Assembly (NCBI RefSeq): GCF_018343535.1
Contig: NZ_JAGYPF010000001.1
Coordinates: 1,364,001 to 1,428,000, forward strand
Length of the DNA stretch: 64,000 nt
Direction of reading: 5' to 3'
Source of the DNA: Neobacillus rhizophilus
GTDB lineage: Bacteria; Bacillota; Bacilli; Bacillales; Cytobacillaceae
Shown here: piece after piece, positions 43,205 through 52,135 of the stretch
Layout of the letters: every line of letters starts with the position of its first letter
Numbering within the stretch: position 1 is the stretch's first letter
The notes under the pieces: generated by a model
The model's input: only the letters and a program-made list of their open reading frames with translations
Databases searched by the model: none
What the model was told of the DNA's origin: nothing
Position numbers and translations under genes: made by a program

Positions 43205-43612
43205 ATGATGAATAATCAACTAACACCATTTGAGGTTATTGGAGAAGAAACGCTCCATCGTCTTGTGGACACTTTTTATGGCCTTGTTGCACAACATCCT
43301 GACCTTGCTCCTATATTCCCAAATGATTTTTCTGAAATTGCCCATAAACAAAAGCAATTTTTAACACAATATTTAGGCGGCCCTCCACTTTATTCTGAGG
43401 AACATGGACACCCGATGATGCGTGCCCGCCATCTGCCCTTTCCGGTTACGCCAAAGCGTGCCAAAGCCTGGCTTTCATGCATGACCAAAGCAATGGATAA
43501 AATCGGCTTAGAAGGACCGATTAGGGATGAATTTTATTACAGGCTTTATCTAACTGCCCAGCACATGATAAATACACCTGACAATCAAGAAAATTCCGGT
43601 GAGCCATCGTGA
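43205..43612 (+). CDS. yjbI: Truncated haemoglobin (group II) YjbI
   Basis: A 135-residue 2-on-2 globin: LVDTFYGLVAQHPDLAPIFP, QFLTQYLGGPPLYSEEHGHP, MMRARHLPFPVTPKRAKAWL; the proximal haem-binding His is in RARH. In B. subtilis it cooperates with YjbH; proposed roles are oxygen or NO chemistry. GAGGAGGAG lies 8 nt before ATG 43205; an upstream ATG at 43163 is in frame without a site. Its stop overlaps the yjbH start (GTGA). Confidence 0.93.
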   Translation: MMNNQLTPFEVIGEETLHRLVDTFYGLVAQHPDLAPIFPNDFSEIAHKQKQFLTQYLGGPPLYSEEHGHPMMRARHLPFPVTPKRAKAWLSCMTKAMDKIGLEGPIRDEFYYRLYLTAQHMINTPDNQENSGEPS

Positions 43613-44475
43613 ATAATTTTGATTACTCAAATTCTTTGCAGCCAATCAATAGCAGCGATAAAAAACCGATAGAAATTTATTTATTTATTGATCCGCTTTG
43701 TCCCGAATGCTGGTCACTTGAGCCTATCATGAAAAAGCTTCAGATTGAGTATGGACGTTACTTTTCTATCAAGCATGTTCTAAGTGGAAAATTGACGAAT
43801 TTAAATATAAGCCGAAAAAAAAATGTTGAAAACCTTGCGCAGGTTTGGGAGAAAACAACGAGCAGGTCAATAATATCTTGTGAAGGAAATCATGGGTTTG
43901 AAGACCCTGTACATGCTCCCTATAATGTATCGATTGCGTTAAAAGCAGCAGAGCTTCAGGGGAGACGTGCAGGAATTCGCTTCCTCCGCGCAATCCAAGA
44001 GGTATTATTTTTGGAAAAAAGGAATATTTCAGATTTAGGAGTATTAAGAGAGTGTGCAGATAAAGCAGGACTTGAAATTCAAGAATTTCTTCAAGACATG
44101 CATTCGGAGAGTGCTGCAAAAGCTTTTCAGTGCGACCTGCAAATTACTTCCGAAATGGAAGTTCGCGAAATTCCCACTCTTGTCTTCTTCAATGAGAACG
44201 TTGAAGAAGAAGGAATAAAAATAACAGGAACATATCCATATGAGGTTTATGTTCAAATTCTGGAGGAAATGCTCGCAGAAAAACCGATTAAATCTCCACT
44301 TCCTCCACTGGAAATATTTTTAAAGAATTTTAAATTTGTCGCCTCAAAGGAAATTGCTCTTGTATATAATATGACCATTTCACAAATTGAACGGGAAATG
44401 AAAAAATTGCTCCTTAAGCAGGTGGTGCAGCAAATCCCTGCAAAGTTCGGGACCTTTTGGAAGTATATTAAATAG
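43609..44475 (+). CDS. yjbH: ClpXP adaptor protein YjbH (SpxH)
   Basis: A 288-residue DsbA-like protein with CPECW (Cys31-Pro-Glu-Cys34) in a thioredoxin fold (IEIYLFIDPLCPECW, IPTLVFFNEN). YjbH binds Spx and delivers it to ClpXP; the target gene spx is in this window at 50948. Translationally coupled to yjbI through a 4-nt overlap with a GTG start. Ends before a strong hairpin. Confidence 0.92.
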   Translation: MNNFDYSNSLQPINSSDKKPIEIYLFIDPLCPECWSLEPIMKKLQIEYGRYFSIKHVLSGKLTNLNISRKKNVENLAQVWEKTTSRSIISCEGNHGFEDPVHAPYNVSIALKAAELQGRRAGIRFLRAIQEVLFLEKRNISDLGVLRECADKAGLEIQEFLQDMHSESAAKAFQCDLQITSEMEVREIPTLVFFNENVEEEGIKITGTYPYEVYVQILEEMLAEKPIKSPLPPLEIFLKNFKFVASKEIALVYNMTISQIEREMKKLLLKQVVQQIPAKFGTFWKYIK

Positions 44476-44495
44476 CTTATGATAATGTATAACAG

Positions 44496-44528
44496 AAATG
44501 CCCTGCAGCCATCAACTGCAGGGCATTT
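44496..44528 (+). terminator. yjbI-yjbH terminator
   Basis: A perfect 13-bp stem AAATGCCCTGCAG/CTGCAGGGCATTT with a 7-nt loop, followed by a weak T-rich tract. Confidence 0.8.
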
Positions 44529-44748
44529 CTCTTAATACGAACAAAGGGGATGGGAGAAATTTTTCACGGTCAAACAAAGGGGTATATGTTTGTTGTGATC
44601 AACTTCACGTATTAAATATAGCATGGGCTGAGATGGGTGACAATAAGTTTGTGCTTTATTTCACATTATTGTCAAAATATCATAAATTCATAGAGTAGAC
44701 CATAAATATAAAGGAAAGATATTTACTAAAAAAGGATGGATTAAGAAA

Positions 44749-44922
44749 TTGAAAAAGTTCTCCATTACGCTGATGATTCTTTTTTTTATTTTTGCATTTT
44801 TTTTACATGTACTGGCACTCATGAAAATTTTCCCGATTATAATTAGCATCCCCGTATTGTTTCTTTCCATCTTAACCCCCATAATCTCCATCAATGACAG
44901 AAAAAAATTTAAGGGATTTTAA
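44749..44922 (+). CDS. Small two-helix membrane protein (YizD position)
   Basis: A 57-residue hydrophobic ORF with TTG start (AAGGATGG, 9-nt spacing): FSITLMILFFIFAFFLHVL and FPIIISIPVLFLSILTPIIS form two membrane helices, with a basic C-terminus NDRKKFKGF. It lies between yjbH and pepF, where B. subtilis has the small gene yizD; equivalence is by position only. Its TAA stop overlaps the first bases of repeat copy 4. Confidence 0.55.
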   Translation: MKKFSITLMILFFIFAFFLHVLALMKIFPIIISIPVLFLSILTPIISINDRKKFKGF

Positions 44923-44990
44923 ATGAAAACTCACCGATTGGCTAGTCCGATAGGACGGTTCATGAGGCGTAGTTGAAATTATTCGTTAGG
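44921..44990 (+). repeat. Dispersed intergenic repeat, copy 4 (short, diverged)
   Basis: The core AAATGAAAACTCACCGATTG...AGTTGAAATT with two changes in the local hairpin (CTCACC...GGCTAG). It begins inside the stop codon of the 57-residue ORF and ends with TTCGTTAGG, 3 bp before the pepF terminator stem. The tail hairpin is missing. Confidence 0.85.
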
Positions 44991-44993
44991 AAA

Positions 44994-45015
44994 GGGATGG
45001 CGACTATACCATCCC
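44994..45015 (-). terminator. pepF terminator
   Basis: GGGATGG (44994-45000) pairs with CCATCCC (45009-45015); the T-tract on the minus strand is weak and leads into repeat copy 4. Confidence 0.6.
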
Positions 45016-45022
45016 TCCTTCT

Positions 45023-46846
45023 TTATTTTTTTAGCAATAGTTGTTCTAATTCACCTAGTTTTTCTTCAAACACCTTGCAGGCATCCTTGATTGGCTCAGA
45101 GCTTGTCATATCCACTCCGGCTTTCTTTAATACTTCGATTGGATAATCGGAGCTTCCTGCACTGAGGAATTCAATATACCGTTTTACTGCTGGCTTGCCT
45201 TCCTCTAAAATCTGCTTGCTTAGTGCTGTGGCCGCGCTGAAGCCTGTCGCATATTGGTAGACATAATAGTTGTAATAGAAATGCGGGATGCGGGTCCATT
45301 CAAGGCCGATTTCCTCATCAATGACAATATCCTCTTCACCGAAGTACTTTTTATTTAATTCATAATAGGTTTTTGTTAATGTTTCAGCCGTTAATGCCTC
45401 ATTATTCTGCGCCATCTGGTGGATTAAATGCTCGAATTCAGCAAACATCGTCTGACGGAATACCGTCCCTCTAAAGCCTTCCAAATAATGATTCAACAGA
45501 TAAATCCTCTTTTGTTCATCATCAATTGTTTTTAACAAATAGTCGTTCAGCAGCGCCTCATTGCAGGTAGAAGCCACCTCGGCAACAAAAATCGAATAGT
45601 CCCCATATGGGAACGGCTGATTCTTCCGCGTATAGAAGCTGTGTACAGAGTGGCCAAACTCATGTGCTAAGGTGAATAAATTGTTTACGTTATCCTGCCA
45701 GTTCATCAGGATATATGGATGCGTTCCGTATGCTCCTGAGGAGTAAGCCCCGCTTCGCTTGCCCTTATTCTCATGGACATCCACCCAGCGGTTTTCAAAG
45801 CCTTCTTTTAGAATCTGGGCATACTCATCACCTAACGGAGCTAGCCCTTTTATAACAAGGTCTTTTGCTTCTTCATACTTAATTTCCATTTTCACATCTT
45901 TAACTAGTGGTGTGTACAAATCATACATATGAAGCTCCTGAACCCCTAATACTTGTTTGCGGAGCTTTACATAACGGTGCAGCAGATGCAGATTCTCATT
46001 AACGGTATTCACTAAGTTATCATAGACCGTTTCAGGAATATTATTAGCAGCAAGGGCTGAATGTCTTGCTGAGTCATAGTTCCGGACCCTAGCATTAAAA
46101 TTATCCTTTTTTACATTACCGCCTAAGGTACTTGCGAATGTATTTTTAAACTGGCCATAGGTTTGATATACCCCTTTAAAAGCGTCATGCCTAACCCTCT
46201 GGTCTTCACTTTCAAGGAAACGGATATAACGGCCATGAGTAATTTCAACCTCGTTTCCATTTTCATCCTTAATGGACGGGAACTCCAAATCGGCATTATT
46301 CAGCATGCCGAATGTATTACTAGACGCATTCATTACTTCACTCGCCTCAGCAAGCAGAGCTTCCTGCTCCGCACTCAATACATGCGGCCGTTGCAAATTA
46401 ATTTCTTCAAGAGAATGTTCATATAGCTTTAATTCCGTTTTTTCACTTAAAAAACCAGTTACTTTACTTTCGTCAATTGCTAGAATTTCCGGAACAATAA
46501 AGGCAAATTGGCTCGCTGCTTGAGAATAAAGATTCTTCATTCGATCATCCAAGCCCTGATAAAAAGAGTTTGTCGTATCTTGGTCATATCTCATATGTGA
46601 ATATGTATAGAGCTTGCCGATTCTTTCAAAAAGCTGGTCCTGAAATTGAAGGGCTTTATAAAGCGTCTCTGCACTTTCTCCCAATTTTCCTTCGAACTGC
46701 TTAATTCCCGGAATTTGTGCCTTCACCTCTTGGAATTCTTTTTCCCATCCCTCATCACTTGCAAAAATATCCTCCAGCTTCCACGTATCTTCAACTGGAA
46801 TTTCACTTCTTGCCGGGAGTGACTTTACAGCCGTTTCATTTGTCAT
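45023..46846 (-). CDS. pepF: Oligoendopeptidase F
   Basis: A 607-residue M3B metallopeptidase cleaving short oligopeptides in the cytoplasm. Zinc site HEFGHSVHSFY (HExxH, near residue 395) with the third ligand Glu in EVASTCNEALL; the N-terminal oligopeptidase domain and QFAFIVPEIL are intact. Lies next to coiA, as in B. subtilis. Minus-strand gene with its own start region after the coiA end. Confidence 0.95.
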   Translation of the reverse strand: MTNETAVKSLPARSEIPVEDTWKLEDIFASDEGWEKEFQEVKAQIPGIKQFEGKLGESAETLYKALQFQDQLFERIGKLYTYSHMRYDQDTTNSFYQGLDDRMKNLYSQAASQFAFIVPEILAIDESKVTGFLSEKTELKLYEHSLEEINLQRPHVLSAEQEALLAEASEVMNASSNTFGMLNNADLEFPSIKDENGNEVEITHGRYIRFLESEDQRVRHDAFKGVYQTYGQFKNTFASTLGGNVKKDNFNARVRNYDSARHSALAANNIPETVYDNLVNTVNENLHLLHRYVKLRKQVLGVQELHMYDLYTPLVKDVKMEIKYEEAKDLVIKGLAPLGDEYAQILKEGFENRWVDVHENKGKRSGAYSSGAYGTHPYILMNWQDNVNNLFTLAHEFGHSVHSFYTRKNQPFPYGDYSIFVAEVASTCNEALLNDYLLKTIDDEQKRIYLLNHYLEGFRGTVFRQTMFAEFEHLIHQMAQNNEALTAETLTKTYYELNKKYFGEEDIVIDEEIGLEWTRIPHFYYNYYVYQYATGFSAATALSKQILEEGKPAVKRYIEFLSAGSSDYPIEVLKKAGVDMTSSEPIKDACKVFEEKLGELEQLLLKK

Positions 46847-46972
46847 GATTGATCCTCCATTTCCATTCGATAATCCAATTCCACTTTATTATATTCCATT
46901 TTTTCTTTATTTTTCCTCCTTTACGCTTATAAGCAGTAAAGCCTCTCCTATATTATGCCCTGTCATCTATTT

Positions 46973-48154
46973 TCATTTATTATTTTGATAAAATTTTGAC
47001 TTTGCCTCATCCTTTTCTCGGTTTGATTGTGGAATCTTGATTTTTCGGTTTATTTCGCATAACCAGTCCCCTTTTCGAATTAAAACGCCCAATTCAATCA
47101 GCGTCCGGAAATATTCTATGACCGGTATCATCGGATTAATAGTTTCTAGTAAAGGAAAAGTTCGGATCGTAATATCTTTTTTTGAGATTCTTTTCTGCAC
47201 CTGGTAATGTATATCCTGATACGAGATCAATGCTCCAGGATTTTTATCAGCTAGACAATCAAGGAATAAGTAGGTTTGCCATACAACTGGAGGGGTTTGA
47301 ATGTAAACTGCATGAGGAACTGGCAGGCCTATTTCTGGTGGTAATAAAAAGAGATTTAATTTCCGCTGATAAATTTCATGGAGAAAGGGATTTTTTACGG
47401 CACCTGCATGAAGAACCCAACTAATTTGATAATTTTCTGCGGCTTCCTTCCACTTTAATAGGTTAATCTTCCATGCATCGGGCTTAGGATTGAGCAAATC
47501 CTCAAGTCGCAAACGATCAAGGGAATTGAATGATTGCTCCGCAAAAGCATTTTTAATGGAATACGGAGTAATAGAACTAATTAATTGGAAGGCTTTCTTT
47601 TCAGTAGAATAGCAGGGTATATACAATTGACCTGCCATGCCCGTTCGTAAAAATAAGTAATGAAAATTTGAAAAAGGAATGATGTAGCGGTTTTTTTGAT
47701 GAATGTGATGGCTGGAGATAATCCATAGAGGAGTATAGTGGTGTTCAAGGTAGTTTTTTGTTCTTTTCCAAAATATCTCTTCTGATAGTGTGGAGCATTG
47801 AAACTCTAGGGCAAATCTCTGACCATTATGTTCAAACATGATATCGGGACGCTGTTGCATCTTCCGATCATAAAATTCGAGGATACAAGGAATTTTTTGC
47901 ATGCATAGCCAATGATATAACTGAAGCTTTCCTTCAATATGATTGATGGACTCTGCTTCGTATACTTCGCAGCAGGTGCTTCCTTTTTTATGGGCAAAAT
48001 GGAATATTCGCTGCTCACCAAGCTTTAATGAAACATTTTCCCCACAGACAGGACATATGAACTCCTCGGATTTTCTAAGGCTTAAAAGTGCTTCTTTCGA
48101 GTAACAATTTCCAAGCGAAATTTGTTTACCTGTTTTCGTCTGGGCTGTTAACAA
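46973..48154 (-). CDS. coiA: Competence protein CoiA
   Basis: A 393-residue competence protein, a nuclease-like factor promoting recombination of incoming DNA. The N-terminal zinc-like domain is FICPVCGENVSLKLGEQRIF, HFAHKKGSTCC; then a PD-(D/E)xK-like core, QRPDIMFEHNGQRFALEFQC (Asp, Glu and Gln of the active site), and a long C-terminal helical part. GGAGGGGG precedes TTG 48154. A similar N-terminal Cys/His domain occurs in yjcD. Regulated by ComK in B. subtilis; the ComK-controlling mecA is nearby. Confidence 0.92.
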   Translation of the reverse strand: MLTAQTKTGKQISLGNCYSKEALLSLRKSEEFICPVCGENVSLKLGEQRIFHFAHKKGSTCCEVYEAESINHIEGKLQLYHWLCMQKIPCILEFYDRKMQQRPDIMFEHNGQRFALEFQCSTLSEEIFWKRTKNYLEHHYTPLWIISSHHIHQKNRYIIPFSNFHYLFLRTGMAGQLYIPCYSTEKKAFQLISSITPYSIKNAFAEQSFNSLDRLRLEDLLNPKPDAWKINLLKWKEAAENYQISWVLHAGAVKNPFLHEIYQRKLNLFLLPPEIGLPVPHAVYIQTPPVVWQTYLFLDCLADKNPGALISYQDIHYQVQKRISKKDITIRTFPLLETINPMIPVIEYFRTLIELGVLIRKGDWLCEINRKIKIPQSNREKDEAKSKFYQNNK

Positions 48155-48224
48155 TCGGAATCCCCCTCCTTCTTTTCTTCTCCAATTCGACTAAACTTGC
48201 CAAAATTCCTTTACAAAAAAAATA

Positions 48225-48251
48225 AAACCCGCCGGTTTCGACGAGTTTTAA
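48225..48251 (-). terminator. Cardiolipin synthase gene terminator
   Basis: On the minus strand AAAACTCG pairs with CGGGTTTT, followed by ATTTTTTTTG. Confidence 0.65.
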
Positions 48252-48259
48252 CAAAATTT

Positions 48260-49780
48260 TCACAATAACGGTGAGAGCAGTCTTGCAGTGGATTCTAGCA
48301 ACCGATACCCCAAATGCCGCTGTTGGAATGTTTTTAAATCTAATTGTATTGCAAATTCTAAATCGTTTAGGTATTCTGCAACAAGCTTTTGGGTACTTTT
48401 CGTCCGGAAAAGAAACGCATTTACCTCAAAATTCAAATGAAAGCTTCGCATATCCATATTAGAGGTTCCTATCGAAGCCAATTCCCCATCAACAATGACA
48501 ATTTTGCTGTGCATAAACCCTCTTTCATATTCAAACACCTTTACTCCTGCCTCTAAAAGCTCAGGAAAATAGGATCTTGAAGCATGAAAGACAATCCGCT
48601 TATCCGGACGGTTTGGAACTAGAAGCCGTACATCAATTCCACTTAAGGCGGCTACTTTAATGGCGGAGAAAATATCCTCATCTGGTATAAAGTAAGGAGA
48701 AGCAATCCAGACTGATTTTCTTGCCGATCCAATCATGGAGAAAAATATATTCTTGATGACACTCCATTCGTTATCCGGGCCTCCTGCGATTAACTGAACA
48801 CCGCCGTGGCTTTTATGGTCAATTTGTGGAGATAAGTATTCTGCCGTCAGAAAACTATGATTCGTCATATAATACCAATCCTGAAGAAAAATGAGCTGCA
48901 GAGTCCGCACTGCTTCGCCCCGAAGCATCAAATGGGTATCCCGCCAGAATCCAATATCCTTATTTCGTCCCAGATATTCATCGCCAATATTTAATCCGCC
49001 GACAAACCCAATATTCCCGTCTATGACAATTATTTTTCGGTGGTTGCGGAAATTAAACTTATTATTTAAAAAAGGCAATTTTACCGGCCCAAATGGAACA
49101 GTTTCTATTCCTGCATTCTTTAAATCATTGATATAAGCTTTTGAAAGCTTCCAGGACCCAACGGCATCATACATAAAACGAACCTTTACACCTTGATTCG
49201 CTTTTTCAATTAATATATTCTTTATTTCTTGACCAATCTGATCATGCCTAATAATATAATATTCCAGATGAATATGGTGCCTCGCCCTTTTTAGTTCCTC
49301 CATTATATGAGAAAAAGTTTCCTCACCGTTTGTTAAAACCTTGGTTGCTGTATCAAAGGATATTGGACTATTCCCCAGTTTTTGAGCGAGCATGAATAAT
49401 TTGCCTTGATGCTCCCCCATTAACTGCAGCTTTTCTTCACTTCTTGGGTCATTTTCACCCTCAATAGTTAAAAAAGCCTGTTTATCAAGAAAATACTTTT
49501 TTCTAAACATCCGTTCCTTTCGATAATTCCTGCCAAAGAGAAGATAAAAAATAAACCCCACCAGCGGAAAGCTTCCAAGAACAACCAGCCATGTTATGGT
49601 TTGTGTAGGATGTCGGTTTTCCAGAAATATAACAAACCCGATAAAGATGACGGAAAGCGAAATCATTACACTTAGGAACCCTAAAATGCCACTCTCCAAC
49701 TGATTTTTGAATGCAAAAAGAAGAATTGAAAGAACCAACAAAAATATGACAACCCGAACCGTATTCTTCAGTGTCCTCAC
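48260..49780 (-). CDS. cls: Cardiolipin synthase
   Basis: A 506-residue phospholipase D-family cardiolipin synthase condensing two phosphatidylglycerols. Two N-terminal membrane helices (residues 8-60), then two HKD motifs: HRKIIVIDGNIGFVGGLNIG (near 243) and HSKIVIVDGELASIGTSNMD (near 420). The GTG start at 49780 has no good site and a better one is not evident, so the N-terminus is uncertain. Its place between coiA and mecA differs from B. subtilis. Confidence 0.9.
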   Translation of the reverse strand: MRTLKNTVRVVIFLLVLSILLFAFKNQLESGILGFLSVMISLSVIFIGFVIFLENRHPTQTITWLVVLGSFPLVGFIFYLLFGRNYRKERMFRKKYFLDKQAFLTIEGENDPRSEEKLQLMGEHQGKLFMLAQKLGNSPISFDTATKVLTNGEETFSHIMEELKRARHHIHLEYYIIRHDQIGQEIKNILIEKANQGVKVRFMYDAVGSWKLSKAYINDLKNAGIETVPFGPVKLPFLNNKFNFRNHRKIIVIDGNIGFVGGLNIGDEYLGRNKDIGFWRDTHLMLRGEAVRTLQLIFLQDWYYMTNHSFLTAEYLSPQIDHKSHGGVQLIAGGPDNEWSVIKNIFFSMIGSARKSVWIASPYFIPDEDIFSAIKVAALSGIDVRLLVPNRPDKRIVFHASRSYFPELLEAGVKVFEYERGFMHSKIVIVDGELASIGTSNMDMRSFHLNFEVNAFLFRTKSTQKLVAEYLNDLEFAIQLDLKTFQQRHLGYRLLESTARLLSPLL

Positions 49781-49812
49781 CTGCTTTGAAACACCAATAT
49801 TTAAAGTTAGAT

Positions 49813-49889
49813 AAATGAAAACTCGCCGATTGGCGAGTCCGATAGGACGAAGACAGAGGCATAGTTGAATTTATAATTTCCTATCAGCT
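49813..49889 (+). repeat. Dispersed intergenic repeat, copy 5 (short form, variant AAGACAGAGG)
   Basis: The core AAATGAAAACTCGCCGATTG...GTTGAATTT, a perfect local hairpin CTCGCC-GATT-GGCGAG, then ATAATTTCCTATCAGCTA (right arm only). Shares GACGAAGACAGAGG with copy 3. It lies 33 bp upstream of the cardiolipin synthase start, antisense, and 8 bp before the mecA terminator. Confidence 0.9.
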
Positions 49890-49897
49890 AAAATAAT

Positions 49898-49921
49898 ACC
49901 GATTTCAACTGTGAAATCGGT
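49898..49921 (-). terminator. mecA terminator
   Basis: A perfect 10-bp stem ACCGATTTCA/TGAAATCGGT with the loop ACTG; the minus strand continues ATTATTTTAGC into repeat copy 5. Confidence 0.8.
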
Positions 49922-49928
49922 ACCTTTT

Positions 49929-50600
49929 TTAGCTAAAATGGTTTCGAATAACTTCAAAAACATTCTCAGCAATTATTTCTTTACCGTACTCCTGAATTCG
50001 GTGAATCGTTAACTGTGTTTCATACCCATATTCCAGCAATACGCTTAAAACATCATCAATCTCATCTTCACCGAAAACATCTTCCGGGAATTCAGTATAT
50101 AAGTAATACTTTCCTTCAAAGTGATATAGCGTTGTGACTAAGTTATCAAGACCCGGCCTTTTTGCCAAACTGATCACATCTTCAAAATCTCTAAATGCAA
50201 GAATAAACTCCAAATTATCTTCCTCAAGGAGGACTTCCTCATCATCTGAATAATTTGGATTAAAATGCTGATCTAAAAGTTCGTCAATCTTATCGTCAAC
50301 AGGTAAATCCTTAATTTTATCATTAGGAATGGGAAGTTCAAATTTCTGGCCATCTTTAGAAAGCTGCGCTTTGGTCACAAGTACCTCTAAGCCTTTATCC
50401 AAGGCTTGAACCTGAATCCATAACGGACCTTCAACCACAAACTCTTCCTCTCCATGAACTTCATCCATCATTTCCCAAAAGAGTTCTTCACTTCGTTCAC
50501 GATTGTACCAAATCTCTTCCCGATCAAAGCCTCTTTCTTCTATATCACCATAGGAAATATAAAATTTAACCGTATTTTCATTAATACGTTCAATCTCCAT
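49929..50600 (-). CDS. mecA: ClpC adaptor protein MecA
   Basis: A 223-residue adaptor with an N-terminal substrate-binding part (MEIERINENTVKFYISYGDI, EERGFDREEIWYNRERSEEL), an acidic linker near residues 95-130 and a C-terminal ClpC-binding domain (EFILAFRDFEDVISLAKRPG, FPEDVFGEDEIDDVLSVLLE). It targets ComK and other proteins to ClpCP, holding competence off. GGGAGAGG lies upstream of ATG 50600. Neighbour of spx, as in B. subtilis. Confidence 0.95.
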   Translation of the reverse strand: MEIERINENTVKFYISYGDIEERGFDREEIWYNRERSEELFWEMMDEVHGEEEFVVEGPLWIQVQALDKGLEVLVTKAQLSKDGQKFELPIPNDKIKDLPVDDKIDELLDQHFNPNYSDDEEVLLEEDNLEFILAFRDFEDVISLAKRPGLDNLVTTLYHFEGKYYLYTEFPEDVFGEDEIDDVLSVLLEYGYETQLTIHRIQEYGKEIIAENVFEVIRNHFS

Positions 50601-50947
50601 TTTAACCTCTCCCTTCCATTGTTCATATTGAAGGGACTAAATACCCCCAAGCAGATAACTCCCTTAGCATTCACTCTTAAAAAAAGTTTATTCAATGAAA
50701 CTTTAAATAAAAAAGCAAATACTCTTGTACTTTCATTTTATGATAAAAGAACCAATAAGGGAAATAAAAAAGCGCAATTTCACAAAATCCGTAAATCCGC
50801 CCAATATCCAATACGAACAGTAGTCCAGTCAACATTCAGAGGGAAAATTTCCAATATAGATATTCCTTTAATAATAACAAAATTAAATAAAAATTTCAAA
50901 CAATAAAAATGAAAAAAAGACCTTTATAAAAAAGGTCTTACTCTCAA
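50601..50947. other. 347-bp region between mecA and spx
   Basis: Holds the mecA promoter region and the spx terminator. A plus-strand open frame ends at 50906 but starts inside mecA antisense and has no ribosome-binding site; I do not consider it a gene. Confidence 0.4.
50918..50939 (-). terminator. spx terminator
   Basis: AAGACCTTT pairs with AAAGGTCTT across a 4-nt loop; on the minus strand it is followed by TTTTTTTC. It lies 8 bp after the spx stop codon. Confidence 0.8.
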
Positions 50948-51343
50948 TTAATTTACCATCCGCTGTGCTTCTCGCAATTGATACGTTCTGACCTTTCTAG
51001 GCAGGAATCTGCGGATTTCATCTTCATTATATCCAACTTGCAAACGTTTTTCATCAATGATGATTGGGCGGCGAAGCAAACCTGGGTTTTCTTTAATTAA
51101 TTTGAATAAATCCTGAAGAGGCATTGTATCCAAATTCACATCTAACTTTTGAAAGGTTTTAGATCTCGTTGAAATAATTTCATCCGTTCCATCTTCAGTC
51201 ATACGTAGAATTTCTTTGATTTCTTCCATAGATAAAGGTTCAGAGAAAATATTTCTTTCCTTATATGGAATCTCATGCTCTTCTAACCATGACTTTGCTT
51301 TCCGACATGATGTACAGCTCGGTGAGGTGTATAGTGTTACCAT
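50948..51343 (-). CDS. spx: Transcriptional regulator Spx
   Basis: A 131-residue ArsC-fold regulator binding the RNA polymerase alpha C-terminal domain under disulfide stress. The redox switch Cys10-Thr-Ser-Cys13 is in [34 protein letters not shown] and the C-terminal [19 protein letters not shown] are intact. Length equals B. subtilis Spx when started at ATG 51343; an in-frame TTG/ATG at 51382 extends it. AGGAG lies about 12 nt upstream. A PerR-box-like site lies about 100 bp upstream. Confidence 0.95.
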   Translation of the reverse strand: MVTLYTSPSCTSCRKAKSWLEEHEIPYKERNIFSEPLSMEEIKEILRMTEDGTDEIISTRSKTFQKLDVNLDTMPLQDLFKLIKENPGLLRRPIIIDEKRLQVGYNEDEIRRFLPRKVRTYQLREAQRMVN

Positions 51344-51906
51344 CTGTGTTTCACACTCCTCTATTATTTGCAAATCTATCATATATCAATCCGAAATAAG
51401 GGAAATTAACACAATTCCAATGTATTACAGTTTATAAAATTAAAATTATTATAAATAAGGAATTTATATCACCCATTATACACTACAATATCGAAAAAAG
51501 GTATCCCTTTTTCAAAAATAATCACTATCAGAATCCCCCCTAAATTATAGGTCCTTTATTATATTAGACGAATAATTTCTGCAAAAGTTTCAAAAATTTT
51601 TTTATTTTTTTATTTTTTATTACTTTTCTTTGTTAATCATACTAAAATGTTCGTATCTTTATTTATGCTTTCTGAGGGTAATGCATTGTGAATTAAATCT
51701 CTTTTTAATAACAAATAACCTGCTAGGATTTTTTCTAAAAAATCCATTCTCAATTAAAATCACAAGATGAAAACGATATCAGTATTTAAATATAGCTTTT
51801 CAATAGTTTTTTATTTTTCTCTTTTCTTAAAGGCAAAGTTCTTTTACAATAGGTATAGTGAATAAAATAAAATCAATTCTTTGATTCATCAAATGGAGGG
51901 ACAATC
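51344..51906. other. 563-bp divergent region upstream of spx and a small membrane protein gene
   Basis: Very AT-rich, with long T tracts (51597-51630). It contains the PerR-like box at 51440 and the promoters for both genes. No gene or structured RNA is evident. Confidence 0.4.
51440..51454 (-). promoter_or_regulatory. PerR-box-like operator upstream of spx
   Basis: TTAAAATTATTATAA matches the Bacillus PerR box TTATAATNATTATAA at 13 of 14 defined positions. B. subtilis spx is repressed by PerR at one of its promoters, so the position, about 100 bp before the start codon, is meaningful. The AT-rich setting raises the chance of a fortuitous match. Confidence 0.5.
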
Positions 51907-52092
51907 ATGGCTGGATACATAACTGATTTAACAGTTGTTGCACTGTTAGTGATCGGGATTACAGCTTTTATGGGAGTCATCACAAACGGTATTGGTGAAA
52001 AGGTATTTGGCGGAAAACGCCGCAGCGAATTTGTCGACCAAAGTGCCAGATTTCAAACTGGCTGGAAAACCGTTGGCGGAAAGAAAAAGTAA
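51907..52092 (+). CDS. Small single-span membrane protein
   Basis: A 61-residue protein with one N-terminal membrane helix (LTVVALLVIGITAFMGVITN) and a basic C-terminus (FQTGWKTVGGKKK). GGAGG is 8 nt before ATG 51907, supporting expression. Family not recognised. It is monocistronic and convergent with oppF, sharing a terminator. Confidence 0.65.
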   Translation: MAGYITDLTVVALLVIGITAFMGVITNGIGEKVFGGKRRSEFVDQSARFQTGWKTVGGKKK

Positions 52093-52100
52093 AATAATAA

Positions 52101-52131
52101 AAAAACGATCTCGAAATTCGAGGTCGTTTTT
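52101..52131. terminator. Bidirectional terminator between the small membrane protein gene and oppF
   Basis: AAAAACGA-T-CTCGA pairs with TCGAG-G-TCGTTTTT (one T-G pair) and is flanked by T runs on both strands. Confidence 0.88.
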
Positions 52132-52135
52132 TTTA

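Noticed and set aside
50454-50906. 150-codon open frame on the plus strand over the mecA 5' end and the intergenic region.
   Set aside because: The first third is antisense to mecA, there is no ribosome-binding site, and composition is random AT-rich.
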